DNA from: Sphingomonas sp. TDK1
Lineage (GTDB): Bacteria > Pseudomonadota > Alphaproteobacteria > Sphingomonadales > Sphingomonadaceae
Assembly: GCF_001650735.1 (NCBI RefSeq)
Contig: NZ_LXVY01000046.1
Span: forward strand, 106,727-170,726
Direction of reading: 5' to 3'
Length of the DNA: 64,000 bases
Numbering within the stretch: the stretch's first letter is position 1; each line of letters begins with the position of its first letter. Both the position numbers and the translations under genes were made by a program. The notes below the pieces were generated by a model, which worked only from the letters and a program-made list of their open reading frames with translations, did no database searches and was not told the origin of the DNA. Shown here piece by piece: positions 16,402 to 23,724 of this stretch.

Positions 16402-17346
16402 TCACCGATAGGAAATACCTATATCCTTCACGCAAGCCACTAGCTCCTGCGCCAGTCTCTTATAGGCGGCGGATCGGGCCACGCCGCTGCGCCACAGGAG
16501 GCCAAGCTCGCGATAGTGCCGCCCGGCACGGAACGGACGCGCCACCACATCGTCGCCCGACCGGATCTCCTGTCGCACATAGAGTTCGGGCAGCACCGCC
16601 AGCCCCATCCCCATGCCGGCCATCTGGCGGATCGCATCGAGGCTGGTGCCCTCATAGTCGTCGCGGACCCGCGCGCCGGCTTCCTCAGCGATGGCGATGG
16701 TCTGTTCGGCGAGCCGATAGCCGCGCTGGAGCGTGAGCAGATCCTGCCCCGCCAGATCCTCGCGCCCTATCGACTCGCGCACTGCCAGTGGATGGTCGGC
16801 GGCCATGGCGAGGTGCAGCGGCTCGCGAAACAGCCGCTCGACATGCGCGCCGGCAGCCTGAAGCGGCAATTGCGCGAGGATGACGTCATAGGCGCCCGCT
16901 CCCAACCCTTCGACCAGCAGCGCGGGCGGATTCTCGCGGACATGCACGCGCAGATCGTGGAATTGCTGGTGCAGGCGGGCGACCAGGCGCGGCAACAGAT
17001 ACGCACCGATGGTGGGCGTCACGCCCAGTCGAATGGTACCCAGCAGCGCGCTATCGTCGGCGCCTGCCAGATCGCCAAGATCCTGCACCTCCAGCAGGAT
17101 CCGCTGCGCACGGTCCGCCACTTCCCGGCCCAACGGCGTGAGAAAGGCCCGCGCGCCGCGTTCGACCATGGGGGCACCCAAGGCATCCTCAAGCTGCCGG
17201 ATTGCCTGGGAAAGCGACGGCTGGCTGACACCGCAGACGGCAGCGGCGCGTGTAAAACTGCCCTCTGCCCCCAGCGCGACGAGATAGCGCAACTGGCGCA
17301 GGGTAACCTGCTTTTCAAAATCCAGAGACGCGGCGTTTCGGATCAT
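16402..17346 (-). CDS. LysR-family regulator, OxyR-like
   Basis: A 314-residue LysR-type activator/repressor. The winged HTH (LRQLRYLVALGAEGSFTRAA, SQPSLSQAIRQLE) is followed by a linker helix and a two-lobe effector domain most like that of OxyR (for example TIRLGVTPTIGAYLLPRL and LLTLQRGYRLAEQTIAIAEEAGA). The two redox cysteines that make E. coli OxyR a peroxide sensor are absent: only one Cys lies in the HTH and one near the C-terminus. Peroxide sensing by a disulfide is therefore unlikely. It reads towards the ABC-HlyD-TolC-MlaA operon 73 bases downstream and away from the EAL gene, so either could be a target. Confidence 0.82.
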   Translation of the reverse strand: MIRNAASLDFEKQVTLRQLRYLVALGAEGSFTRAAAVCGVSQPSLSQAIRQLEDALGAPMVERGARAFLTPLGREVADRAQRILLEVQDLGDLAGADDSALLGTIRLGVTPTIGAYLLPRLVARLHQQFHDLRVHVRENPPALLVEGLGAGAYDVILAQLPLQAAGAHVERLFREPLHLAMAADHPLAVRESIGREDLAGQDLLTLQRGYRLAEQTIAIAEEAGARVRDDYEGTSLDAIRQMAGMGMGLAVLPELYVRQEIRSGDDVVARPFRAGRHYRELGLLWRSGVARSAAYKRLAQELVACVKDIGISYR

Positions 17347-17505
17347 CAGGACGATGGATGGCGAAGAACATGCGCTGCCGCCACAGGGATCTTCGGCGGA
17401 TTCCGTCCCAAATCTGCGAGGCCTAGCAATATTCTTTTGGAATCAATTTGATAATCGCGCGCGCGCGTTTGGTATACGTTAGCAAATCGGCGCTATGACA
17501 GGCGA

Positions 17506-18261
17506 ATGGAAATGCGGAAGATTTGCCAGGGGTGCCGGGACGGTACCGATTTCGATCTCGCCTTCGCGATGGCCTTCCAACCCATCGTCGATACGGCAAC
17601 CGGCAAGCCCTTCGCCTATGAGGCGCTGGTCCGCGGTATCGACGGGTCGGGCGCGCTCGGCATCCTGTCAAAGGTCACGGACGCCAATCGGTACGCTTTC
17701 GACCAGGCTTGTCGCGTCAAGGCGATCGAAACCGCCATGGCGGCGGGGTTGATGGAGACGGGGGCGAAGCTGTCGATCAACTTCCTGCCCAACGCCGTCT
17801 ACTCTCCGGTCGCGTGCATTCAGCTGACGCTGCAGACCGCGCGCGCAGTGGCGATGCCGCTCGACCGGCTGATCTTCGAGTTCACCGAGAACCAGCTGAT
17901 CGCCGACCCGGACCACGTTGCGACGATTATCGATTCCTACAAGCAGATCGGCTTCAAGGTCGCGGTCGACGATTTCGGGGCGGGCCATTCGGGCCTTGAT
18001 CTGTTCGCCCGATTCGCACCAGACGAAGTGAAGCTCGACATGGCGCTGGTGCGCGGCATCGACACCGACCCGCGCCGCCGGGCGATCGTCCGCGCGATGG
18101 TGGGCCTGTGCAACGAACTCGACACGCTGCTGATCGCCGAAGGGATCGAGACCGCCGAGGAGGCAACCGTGCTGCGCGACCTCGGCGTGCGCTATCACCA
18201 GGGCTATTGGTATGCCCGGCCCGCGCTCGGTGTGCTGCCGACGATCGGTGCCGGGGCCTAG
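17506..18261 (+). CDS. EAL-domain cyclic-di-GMP phosphodiesterase
   Basis: A 251-residue stand-alone EAL protein predicted to cleave cyclic di-GMP to pGpG. The catalytic set looks complete: E39 in YEALVRG, N92 in SINFLPN, E128 in FEFTENQ, D155/D156 in VAVDDFGAG, K176 in VKLDMAL and E212 in IAEGIET. A CxxC pair (C7, C10) sits before the domain, as in the EAL parts of several BLUF photoreceptors, but no sensor domain is present. A -10-like TATACG at about 17473 lies in the divergent region shared with lysR. ATG 17506 and a second in-frame ATG at 17512 are equally possible. Confidence 0.87.
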   Translation: MEMRKICQGCRDGTDFDLAFAMAFQPIVDTATGKPFAYEALVRGIDGSGALGILSKVTDANRYAFDQACRVKAIETAMAAGLMETGAKLSINFLPNAVYSPVACIQLTLQTARAVAMPLDRLIFEFTENQLIADPDHVATIIDSYKQIGFKVAVDDFGAGHSGLDLFARFAPDEVKLDMALVRGIDTDPRRRAIVRAMVGLCNELDTLLIAEGIETAEEATVLRDLGVRYHQGYWYARPALGVLPTIGAGA

Positions 18262-18334
18262 TCCTGCCGCGACTTGGCCTATAGAGGAACGGTGAAGCCC
18301 GCACCGGGCGCCCATTTCTTCGCAGGCAGGATCC

Positions 18335-19858
18335 ATGACCGTCCTCATCAAGGAAACCGATCTGATCGAGAGCGTCGCCGACGCGCTCCAGTACATCTCC
18401 TATTACCACCCGATGGATTATATCCGCGCGCTGGGCGACGCCTATGCAGCAGAGCAGTCCCCCGCCGCCAAGGACGCCATCGCGCAGATCCTGACCAACA
18501 GCCGCATGTGCGCGGAAGGGCACCGCCCGATCTGCCAGGACACCGGCATCGTCACCGTCTTCATCAAATGGGGCCAGAAGTGCGTGCTGGACAGCGAACG
18601 CTCGCTGCAGGACGTGGTCGATGAAGGTGTGCGCCGTGCCTATCTGCACCCGGAAAATCGCCTGCGCGCCTCGATCCTGCGCGATCCCGCCTTCTCCCGC
18701 GTCAACACCAAGGACAACACGCCCTGCGTGCTCAACGTCGAGATGGTCCCCGGCGACCATGTCCATGTCGAGCTGGCGGCCAAGGGCGGCGGATCGGAGA
18801 ACAAGTCCAAGTTCGCGATGCTCAACCCGAGCGACTCGATCGTCGACTGGGTGCTCGAGATGGTCCCGAAAATGGGCGCCGGCTGGTGCCCGCCGGGCAT
18901 GCTCGGCATCGGCATCGGCGGCACCGCGGAGAAGGCGGTGACGCTCGCCAAGCAGTCGCTGATGGGTGACATCGATATGGCGCAGCTGAAACTGCGCGGG
19001 CCGCAGAACGACATCGAGAAGCTCCGCATCGAGATCTTCGACAAGGTCAACGCGCTCGGCATCGGCGCGCAGGGCCTGGGTGGGCTCGCGACGATCCTCG
19101 ACGTGAAGATCCTCGACTATCCGACCCACGCCGCGTCCAAGCCGATCGCCATGATCCCGAATTGCGCGGCGACCCGCCACGCACATTTCAGCCTCGACGG
19201 CAGCGGCCCGGTCTATCTCGACCCGCCGAGCCTCGACGAATGGCCGAAGGTGGAATGGGCGCCTTCGAAGGAATCGATCCGTGTCGACCTCGACACGCTG
19301 ACCCCCGAGGTGGTGGCGAGCTGGAAGCCGGGCGACCGCCTGCTCCTGAACGGCAAGATGCTCACCGGGCGCGACGCCGCGCACAAGCGCATCCAGGACA
19401 TGCTGGCCAAGGGCGAGGAGTTGCCGGTCGATTTCAAGGGCCGGGTGATCTACTATGTCGGCCCGGTCGATCCGGTGCGCGACGAGGTGGTCGGCCCTGC
19501 CGGCCCCACCACCGCGACCCGCATGGACAAGTTCACCGAGATGATGCTGGCGCAAACCGGGCTGATCGCGATGGTCGGCAAGGCCGAGCGCGGGCCGGTG
19601 GCGATCGAGGCGATCCGCAACCACAAGGCCGCCTATCTGATGGCGGTGGGCGGTGCGGCCTATCTCGTCGCCCGCGCGATCAAGGGCGCGCGCGTCGTCG
19701 GCTTCGCGGATCTCGGCATGGAAGCGATCTACGAGTTCGACGTGAAGGACATGCCCGTCACCGTCGCGGTGGATGCAACCGGCGAGAGCGTCCACCACAC
19801 CGGCCCGCTGGTGTGGCGCGAGAAGATCGCCAAGGAGCGGCTGCTCCAGCAGGCCTAA
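18335..19858 (+). CDS. fumarate hydratase, class I (iron-sulfur)
   Basis: A 507-residue single-chain class I fumarase that hydrates fumarate to L-malate in the TCA cycle. The N-terminal alpha-type region carries the three cysteines expected to bind the [4Fe-4S] cluster: C67 in PICQDTG, C185 in AGWCPPG and C277 in IPNCAATRH. The C-terminal beta-type region has GDRLLLNGKMLTGRDAAHKR and YYVGPVDP. Length and motif order match FumA/FumB-type enzymes, which are oxygen-sensitive. The gene follows the EAL gene by about 70 bases. The short DoxX gene starts four bases after its stop, suggesting co-transcription. Confidence 0.92.
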   Translation: MTVLIKETDLIESVADALQYISYYHPMDYIRALGDAYAAEQSPAAKDAIAQILTNSRMCAEGHRPICQDTGIVTVFIKWGQKCVLDSERSLQDVVDEGVRRAYLHPENRLRASILRDPAFSRVNTKDNTPCVLNVEMVPGDHVHVELAAKGGGSENKSKFAMLNPSDSIVDWVLEMVPKMGAGWCPPGMLGIGIGGTAEKAVTLAKQSLMGDIDMAQLKLRGPQNDIEKLRIEIFDKVNALGIGAQGLGGLATILDVKILDYPTHAASKPIAMIPNCAATRHAHFSLDGSGPVYLDPPSLDEWPKVEWAPSKESIRVDLDTLTPEVVASWKPGDRLLLNGKMLTGRDAAHKRIQDMLAKGEELPVDFKGRVIYYVGPVDPVRDEVVGPAGPTTATRMDKFTEMMLAQTGLIAMVGKAERGPVAIEAIRNHKAAYLMAVGGAAYLVARAIKGARVVGFADLGMEAIYEFDVKDMPVTVAVDATGESVHHTGPLVWREKIAKERLLQQA

Positions 19859-19862
19859 GGAT

Positions 19863-20261
19863 ATGGGCGCGCCAGCCGAGACAACGTCGCGCCGCTGGGC
19901 GCGCATCCTGCTGGCGTGCCTGTACCTCCTGGCGGGCGTGCTGCACCTGATGGTGCCCGGCCCGTTCCTGCACATCACCCCCGGCTGGGTGCCCTATCCG
20001 GCTTTGGTGATCGCGGGCACCGGCCTCTGCGAGATCGCCGGCGCGCTCGCGCTGCTGACGGTACGGCTGCGCAAGCCAGCCGGCGCGATGCTGGCGCTCT
20101 ACGCGCTGTGCGTGTTCCCGGCGAACCTCCAGCATGCGGTGCAGGATCTCTCCACCGGCACCGGACTGGGTTGGGCCTATCACGCGCCGCGGCTGTTCGC
20201 GCAGCCTCTGCTTTGCTGGTGGGCGCTCTGGGCGGGCGGCGTGCTCCGCGGCGCCCGCTAG
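19863..20261 (+). CDS. DoxX-family small membrane protein
   Basis: A 132-residue protein with four hydrophobic segments, including ILLACLYLLAGVLHLMV, PALVIAGTGLCEIAGALALL and a tryptophan-rich last helix (LLCWWALWAGG). The spacing and the E-I-A-G motif are typical of DoxX/DoxD-like proteins, which are found in redox and sulfur contexts but mostly lack a known reaction. ATG 19863 gives the family length; upstream in-frame starts would lie inside the fumarase gene. The 3' end overlaps by 4 bases the convergent small secreted-protein gene. Confidence 0.75.
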   Translation: MGAPAETTSRRWARILLACLYLLAGVLHLMVPGPFLHITPGWVPYPALVIAGTGLCEIAGALALLTVRLRKPAGAMLALYALCVFPANLQHAVQDLSTGTGLGWAYHAPRLFAQPLLCWWALWAGGVLRGAR

Positions 20262-20626
20262 CCGGTGAGCGCGTCCGCGAGATGGCAGCTCTTGCCCGGG
20301 GTCAGCGTCTCGACGCGCTCGACCCGCAGGATGGAGCCGCCATCCTCCCCCTCCACATAGCGCGCGATCACCTCGCCATAGGCGGGCAGCTTCGCCTTGC
20401 GGAGCTTGTCCACCACATGGGCACCGGGCGCATCGACTAATGTGTAGCGATTTTCCACGAGATCGCAGCGTCGCAGGATAAGGGCGTTGCCGTCGCGCTC
20501 GAGCGTGCCGATGAACACGTCCGCCTCTTCCTGAAGTGGCGCGGCGGACGCGCGAATCGGCACAGATAGCGTGGAGAACAGGACAGCGGCACCTACCAGC
20601 CGCAGCCGAAGCCGCGCACCGATCAC
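20258..20626 (-). CDS. small secreted protein of unknown function
   Basis: A 122-residue protein with a signal peptide ending near IRASAAP and a small mature domain containing two cysteines (CDLVENRY and SCHLAD) that could form a disulfide in the periplasm. No family was recognised. Its start overlaps the stop of the next gene upstream (ATGA), so the two are translated together, and both encode secreted proteins with similar lengths of mature beta-rich sequence. Confidence 0.65.
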   Translation of the reverse strand: MIGARLRLRLVGAAVLFSTLSVPIRASAAPLQEEADVFIGTLERDGNALILRRCDLVENRYTLVDAPGAHVVDKLRKAKLPAYGEVIARYVEGEDGGSILRVERVETLTPGKSCHLADALTG

Positions 20627-21276
20627 AGCGCGTTACCGTCCTTGTCGAGCAGCTCGATCTTGTACGAGCAGCCATACAGCGTCTTGCCCGGATGGCTGGC
20701 AACGTTGGAGATGTTGCGCGCGATCACCGTGTGGCCACGCCATTTGTCCCCATTCGCGGGATCGGTGACGTCGCGGATCACCCGCTCTCCCAGGAACTTG
20801 CGAAACTTGATCTCGGCCTCCGCCTGCTCCCGTGTCGCCTTGCCTGATGCGACGAGCGCGTCGACCAGGCCGTCAGACGGCATCGCGTTCTCGATATGCT
20901 CCTTGCGCGCCAGCACCGCGGGATCCGGCAGATCGAGAATGGCCAGCACGCCGCTGGACGTGAAGGCGACGCGCTGGGTGGTATATTCGCCGGCGACCGT
21001 GATCGGCGCCGGCAGCGCATATTCGTGCATCATGAAATTGGCGGACTTCACCGCTTTCCAGCCGCGCTTGGCCGCTAGCTGCTCCTCGCCTGTCACGGCC
21101 ATGGCGAAGCGATTATAGACCGGCGCATCCAGACGGCACTCGATCGCATCCTTCACGTCGATCTTGGCGAGGTCCACCTCGTCATCGGCTCGGGCGGCGT
21201 CCTGCCGGATAGCGGCTACGGACAAGGACGGCAGCAAGGCGGCAAGCAGGGCGACGCCGATATGCGATATCTTCAT
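20623..21276 (-). CDS. secreted protein of unknown function
   Basis: A 217-residue protein with a clear signal peptide (HIGVALLAALLPSLSVAA). The mature part is of mixed charge, with two cysteines (IECRLD and YGCSYK), compatible with a periplasmic location. I do not recognise the family. It is the first gene of a two-gene minus-strand unit with the small secreted protein above; the two starts and stops overlap by 4 bases. A role together with that partner is likely but unspecified. Confidence 0.65.
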   Translation of the reverse strand: MKISHIGVALLAALLPSLSVAAIRQDAARADDEVDLAKIDVKDAIECRLDAPVYNRFAMAVTGEEQLAAKRGWKAVKSANFMMHEYALPAPITVAGEYTTQRVAFTSSGVLAILDLPDPAVLARKEHIENAMPSDGLVDALVASGKATREQAEAEIKFRKFLGERVIRDVTDPANGDKWRGHTVIARNISNVASHPGKTLYGCSYKIELLDKDGNAL

Positions 21277-21347
21277 GCCTGCCGACTATGTCATCAAGAT
21301 CGTTCCGGCAACGGATTCGCGCCGAAACGAGGGCGGCCGACGGCGGT

Positions 21348-21611
21348 TCAGCGTTCGTGTCGTCGGGATGCCCGACGCGCATGCAGGCGCTCGGGCAGCA
21401 GGCGATGTCGGCTGCACTCGACGCGGATCGCGAGCGGTGCGCGGCGCCCCTGCACCGCCAACACCAGACCAAGCATCGCCAGCGGGAAGCCGAGCAGCAG
21501 CACGGCGCTGCCTTCCCCGTCGCCCAAGTCGCTCAGCGCGCCGGCCAGGCCGCCAGTGATCAGCAGGATCGCCCCGGCCGCCCGCCAGAGCCGGTCTCCG
21601 GCCCGGATCAT
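21348..21611 (-). CDS. small two-helix membrane protein
   Basis: An 87-residue protein with two hydrophobic stretches (WRAAGAILLITGGLAGAL and AVLLLGFPLAMLGLVLAV) and a strongly basic tail ending in ARRASRRHER. It starts with ATG 21611 overlapping the methyltransferase stop as ATGA, which is the main support for it being real. The family was not recognised. It may anchor or assist the methyltransferase encoded just upstream. Confidence 0.5.
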   Translation of the reverse strand: MIRAGDRLWRAAGAILLITGGLAGALSDLGDGEGSAVLLLGFPLAMLGLVLAVQGRRAPLAIRVECSRHRLLPERLHARRASRRHER

Positions 21612-22120
21612 CGCAGGACACCCTCTGTCGGGCCCGACAAGGCGAGATAGGCCGCGCGCCGCGCCAGCCAGACCAGCGACGCCAGCGCCTCCGGCGTTGC
21701 CGCGTAGAGCAGGATGTCGGCGGGAAACATGGTTTCCTCTCGCATCGCAGGCTCGGGCGTCCCCAGGTCGAAGTGCAGATCGATCGCAGGGTCCGATAGA
21801 GTCGCCGCCGCACTGCGGGCTCGGGCGAGCAGCGCCGCATCGCGTTCCACGCCCCTTGCTTCGATTGCCAGGAAGCCGAGCGCGCGCGCGCGACGGACCG
21901 CCGCCAGCAGCAGGCTTCCGCTGCCGCACGCAGCATCCACGATGCGGACACTGCGACGCCCCTGCTCGCGCAGGGTTTCGAGACGCTCCAGTACGGCCGG
22001 CCAGCGCAGATCCTGGATCGCGCAGCGGTCGGCTTCTTCGCACAGCGCCTCCCGGACGATCGCCGCGAGTGGCGCCCGATCGGGGGCGCTGGGCAACGCA
22101 TAGTGATAGGCAAGTTCCAT
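21608..22120 (-). CDS. small SAM-dependent methyltransferase-like protein
   Basis: A 170-residue protein with the class I methyltransferase motif I (VRIVDAACGSGSLLLAA) and a following acidic strand (IEARGVERD, motif II position). After that come a short helix and a DILLYAAT segment at the motif IV position. At about 170 residues it is near the minimum for the fold. ATG 22120 gives a compact N-terminus (MELAYHYALP). Substrate unknown. It is translationally coupled to the two-helix membrane protein downstream. Confidence 0.6.
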   Translation of the reverse strand: MELAYHYALPSAPDRAPLAAIVREALCEEADRCAIQDLRWPAVLERLETLREQGRRSVRIVDAACGSGSLLLAAVRRARALGFLAIEARGVERDAALLARARSAAATLSDPAIDLHFDLGTPEPAMREETMFPADILLYAATPEALASLVWLARRAAYLALSGPTEGVLR

Positions 22121-22471
22121 GGCCGCGCGCCTCACGCCGCCAGCCGGGTAGCGCGTGCGCGGCCACGGACCGGATCGAAGCAACCGGCCAAGGCCAACGG
22201 GCGCCCGGCTCCAATCGGTCCCCCCAGAAATCCGTGCCGCCCGGCGCGCGCGAAACGCGACCCGGCCTTTCTCAAGGCAAAACGCCCCTCGCCCATCCAA
22301 GGACGGGTGATACCGAAAGCGGACGCGGTGACGAACCGGGCAACCATGCTGCATGCACTCCTGACAAACACCGGCCCCAACCAGCGCCGGCATCATCAAG
22401 CTACGCAGCCGCGCATTAAGCTTCGAGAGCGAAGCCGGGCTTCCAGCATTAGAATTGCATATAGGCGCTTG
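22121..22471. other. intergenic region with small GAAGC/GCTTC hairpins
   Basis: A 351-base gap between the methyltransferase gene and the lipoprotein gene, both on the minus strand. Its right part holds overlapping inverted repeats: GCTTCG-agag-CGAAGC at 22420-22435 and GAAGC-cgg-GCTTC at 22431-22443. These could end the lipoprotein transcript. An 82-codon minus-strand frame (22132-22380) has no domain and was not called. Confidence 0.35.
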
Positions 22472-22972
22472 CTATTCCGGCAGGATCCGCACCCGCCGTT
22501 TGCCCCAATAGCTGAGATCGATGGAGAAATGGACCGGCACGCCCGCGCGGGTGAAGACCATCTGATCGCCTCGTCCGCCCTCGCCGGTGTAGCTGTAGGA
22601 CCAGCCCTGCTTTTTCAGCGCCTCGCCAACCTTCATCACCGCCGACTGATCGCGGTCGTGCCAAAATGTGATCTGTCGAAAGCCCCCGCTGCCGTCGCCG
22701 CCGATCAGGTCCAGGGCTGCCTCGTACGGCCCCTCGCCAAGCAGCATCACACCCGACCGACGACACCGCAGGTGTCCGCCATCCATCCGAATACAGTTGT
22801 CGAAGCCGGCGCGCTTTGCATCCGCGAGCGTCCCCGCCACCGGCAGGTCTGCATAGGAAAGCGAGGGCGGTGGGGCGACGGGCGGGTCGCTTTGACAACC
22901 GGCGAGCAGAAGCGCGGCCGCAGCCGACGCGATACGCGAAAAACACCGGTCGGTCCGATCTGCGCGTGCCAT
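22472..22972 (-). CDS. predicted lipoprotein of unknown function
   Basis: A 166-residue protein with a lipoprotein signal: charged start, hydrophobic core and lipobox LLAGC (Cys at about 26). The mature part has a proline-rich linker (PPVAPPPSL) and a globular domain with a possible disulfide (NCIRMDG and LRCRRSG). No known family was recognised. It lies 21 bases after the tetR-like stop on the same strand and may be co-transcribed with the regulator. Confidence 0.65.
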   Translation of the reverse strand: MARADRTDRCFSRIASAAAALLLAGCQSDPPVAPPPSLSYADLPVAGTLADAKRAGFDNCIRMDGGHLRCRRSGVMLLGEGPYEAALDLIGGDGSGGFRQITFWHDRDQSAVMKVGEALKKQGWSYSYTGEGGRGDQMVFTRAGVPVHFSIDLSYWGKRRVRILPE

Positions 22973-22993
22973 GCTTTTCCCCTCGCGCAGCGG

Positions 22994-23635
22994 CTAGGCC
23001 GCCCGTGGTTCCGGTGCAAATGCCCGCAGGAACAGATCGACGATATAGTCGGCCTCCTCCTCCATCTCGGCTTCGCTGAACTGATAGCCGAGCATCGCGC
23101 GCTGCTGCGAGCCCATGCAAAGGCTGGTCAGCGCAAAGGCCGCCTTCAAAGGATCGGAGCGCCGCAGCTGCCCCTTGTGCATCGCATCTTCCAGATAGGC
23201 TGCCAACATTTCACGGGTACGCTGGGGACCACGCCGAAAGAAGATCTCGCCCATTTCCGGCGATCGTTCGACTTCCGCATGGATGACGCGATGCAGCTGA
23301 ATCGCCTCACGTGAAGTCACCTTGCGCAACAGGCTACGGATGAACGCACACAGCGTAGCCTGCAGATTGTCCGACGGCACGAGCAGTTGCATCACCTGCT
23401 CGCGATACTCGCGCGTTACTTCATCGACGCAGGCGTCGAACAACTCTTCCTTCGACGCGAAATAGCTCCACAGCGTCCCCTTGGAACCGCCCAGTTCCGC
23501 AGCGATTGCCGACATGGAGACGCCGACATAGCCCTGCTCCATGAAATGACGCTTCGCGATCGCGAGGATCGCTGCACGCCGATCCTGCTTTCGCGCCTCA
23601 CGCTTACCCATACACTTAGGTGTTACGATCTCCAT
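22994..23635 (-). CDS. TetR/AcrR-family repressor
   Basis: A 213-residue repressor: N-terminal HTH (RAAILAIAKRHFMEQGYVGVS, then GGSKGTLWSYFASKEELFDA) and a helical ligand domain with an AefR/AcrR-type C-terminus (LHRVIHAEVERSPEMGEIFF). It is transcribed away from the NodT-EmrA-EmrB efflux genes. Two matching inverted repeats, at 23639-23654 and 23697-23712, lie between them, so it most likely represses the pump and itself until a toxic ligand binds. ATG 23635 is used; a second in-frame ATG lies eight codons in. Confidence 0.88.
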   Translation of the reverse strand: MEIVTPKCMGKREARKQDRRAAILAIAKRHFMEQGYVGVSMSAIAAELGGSKGTLWSYFASKEELFDACVDEVTREYREQVMQLLVPSDNLQATLCAFIRSLLRKVTSREAIQLHRVIHAEVERSPEMGEIFFRRGPQRTREMLAAYLEDAMHKGQLRRSDPLKAAFALTSLCMGSQQRAMLGYQFSEAEMEEEADYIVDLFLRAFAPEPRAA

Positions 23636-23638
23636 AAC

Positions 23639-23654
23639 CGTACTATAGGGTACG
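23639..23654. promoter_or_regulatory. TetR-type operator, copy 1
   Basis: CGTAC-N6-GTACG, a perfect inverted repeat 3 bases upstream of the tetR start. With its flanks it matches the reverse complement of copy 2 at 18 of 21 positions (AACCGTACTA, then GGGTACGA). Binding here would block the tetR start region. Confidence 0.65.
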
Positions 23655-23696
23655 ATTTTCTATTGACAAGAGCGAACGCGCCTCCCATTTGGAACT

Positions 23697-23712
23697 CGTA
23701 CCCACTAGTACG
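23697..23712. promoter_or_regulatory. TetR-type operator, copy 2, in the efflux promoter
   Basis: A second CGTAC-N6-GTACG, 12 bases before the NodT start and centred 58 bp from copy 1. A consensus -35 box TTGACA (23663-23668) lies between the two copies, and the -10 region would fall just before copy 2, which is a typical repressor position. Confidence 0.65.
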
Positions 23713-23724
23713 GTTTTTCAGCAC

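Noticed and set aside
17455..17467. alternating CG run in the lysR/EAL divergent region
   Set aside because: About 12 bases of alternating C and G may favour unusual helix forms, but it is common in GC-rich genomes and has no further support.
22132..22380. 82-codon minus-strand frame just upstream of the methyltransferase
   Set aside because: No domain, no good ribosome site and Arg/Gly-rich composition; left as intergenic, though a small gene cannot be excluded.
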